DNA of 11,480 bases from DASSKK01 sp035690495 (GTDB lineage Bacteria > Actinomycetota > Actinomycetes > Propionibacteriales > Nocardioidaceae): NCBI GenBank assembly GCA_035690495.1, contig DASSKK010000037.1, positions 1 through 11,480 on the forward strand. The letters are read 5' to 3'. The notes under the pieces were generated by a model. It ran no database searches and was not told the DNA's origin. It saw only the letters and a list, made by a program, of their open reading frames with translations. This document shows positions 11,418 through 11,480 of the stretch, one piece after another (position 1 is the first letter of the stretch; each line of letters begins with the position of its first letter). The translations under genes were made by a program, and so were the position numbers.

Positions 11418-11480
11418 GCATAACTGAACAGATCCATACCCACCACACTGGAGCGATCGCGATCGGCCCGGTCCTCGGTA

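Noticed and set aside
11454..11465. CGATCGCGATCG palindrome near the right edge
   Set aside because: A 12-bp palindrome of common GC-rich words; a similar one (CGGTCGCGACCG) occurs inside coding sequence at 2239-2250. No context supports an operator.

Overview
The window comes from a very GC-rich chromosome. Codon third positions are almost all G or C, GTG starts are frequent, and the actinobacterial gene order rimP-nusA-ylxR-infB-rbfA-truB-ribF-rpsO is intact. IF2 carries the long Ala/Pro/Gly/Arg linker common in Actinomycetota. I read it as an actinomycete, probably Nocardioides-like (Propionibacteriales). That genus-level guess rests on style alone and is weak.

Layout. 1-1799 (+): the end of a polar amino acid ABC importer, with a permease cut by the left edge and its ATPase, which overlap by 4 bases. 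1807-2864 (-): a two-gene operon, a Tat-type lipoprotein followed by a DUF4439 ferritin-like protein, converging on the ATPase with only 7 bases between stop codons. 2950-10175 (+): the transcription and translation cluster rimP, nusA, ylxR, infB, rbfA, truB, ribF. 10227-10918 (-): a ribbon-helix-helix/PIN (VapBC-type) toxin-antitoxin pair between ribF and rpsO. 11088-11363 (+): rpsO, closed by a strong 21-bp hairpin. The last 63 bases hold no gene I can see; pnp is the usual next gene.

The core genes act together. RimP, RbfA and S15 build the 30S subunit, NusA controls elongation and antitermination, IF2 starts translation, TruB makes tRNA pseudouridine 55, RibF makes FMN and FAD, and YlxR is a small RNA-binding protein.

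The unusual material is between the genes. (1) The ylxR-infB gap holds three consecutive mini-ORFs of 4, 5 and 6 codons, linked by ATGA overlaps. They end one base before a set of mutually exclusive hairpins, one of which places the infB ribosome binding site and start codon in the loop of an 11-bp stem. This could be an undescribed translation-coupled switch on IF2. (2) The infB-rbfA gap, where many actinomycetes carry the DUF503 gene ylxP, instead holds an 86-base imperfect inverted repeat. (3) Two exact 22-bp direct repeats containing the anti-Shine-Dalgarno core separate truB from ribF. (4) Three genes (lipoprotein, ylxR, antitoxin) have a TAnnnT -10 element 6-8 bases before the start codon, which predicts leaderless mRNAs. 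In the antitoxin, an operator-like palindrome covers that start.

Nothing here is an obvious novel enzyme system. The best candidate for new biology is the infB leader.
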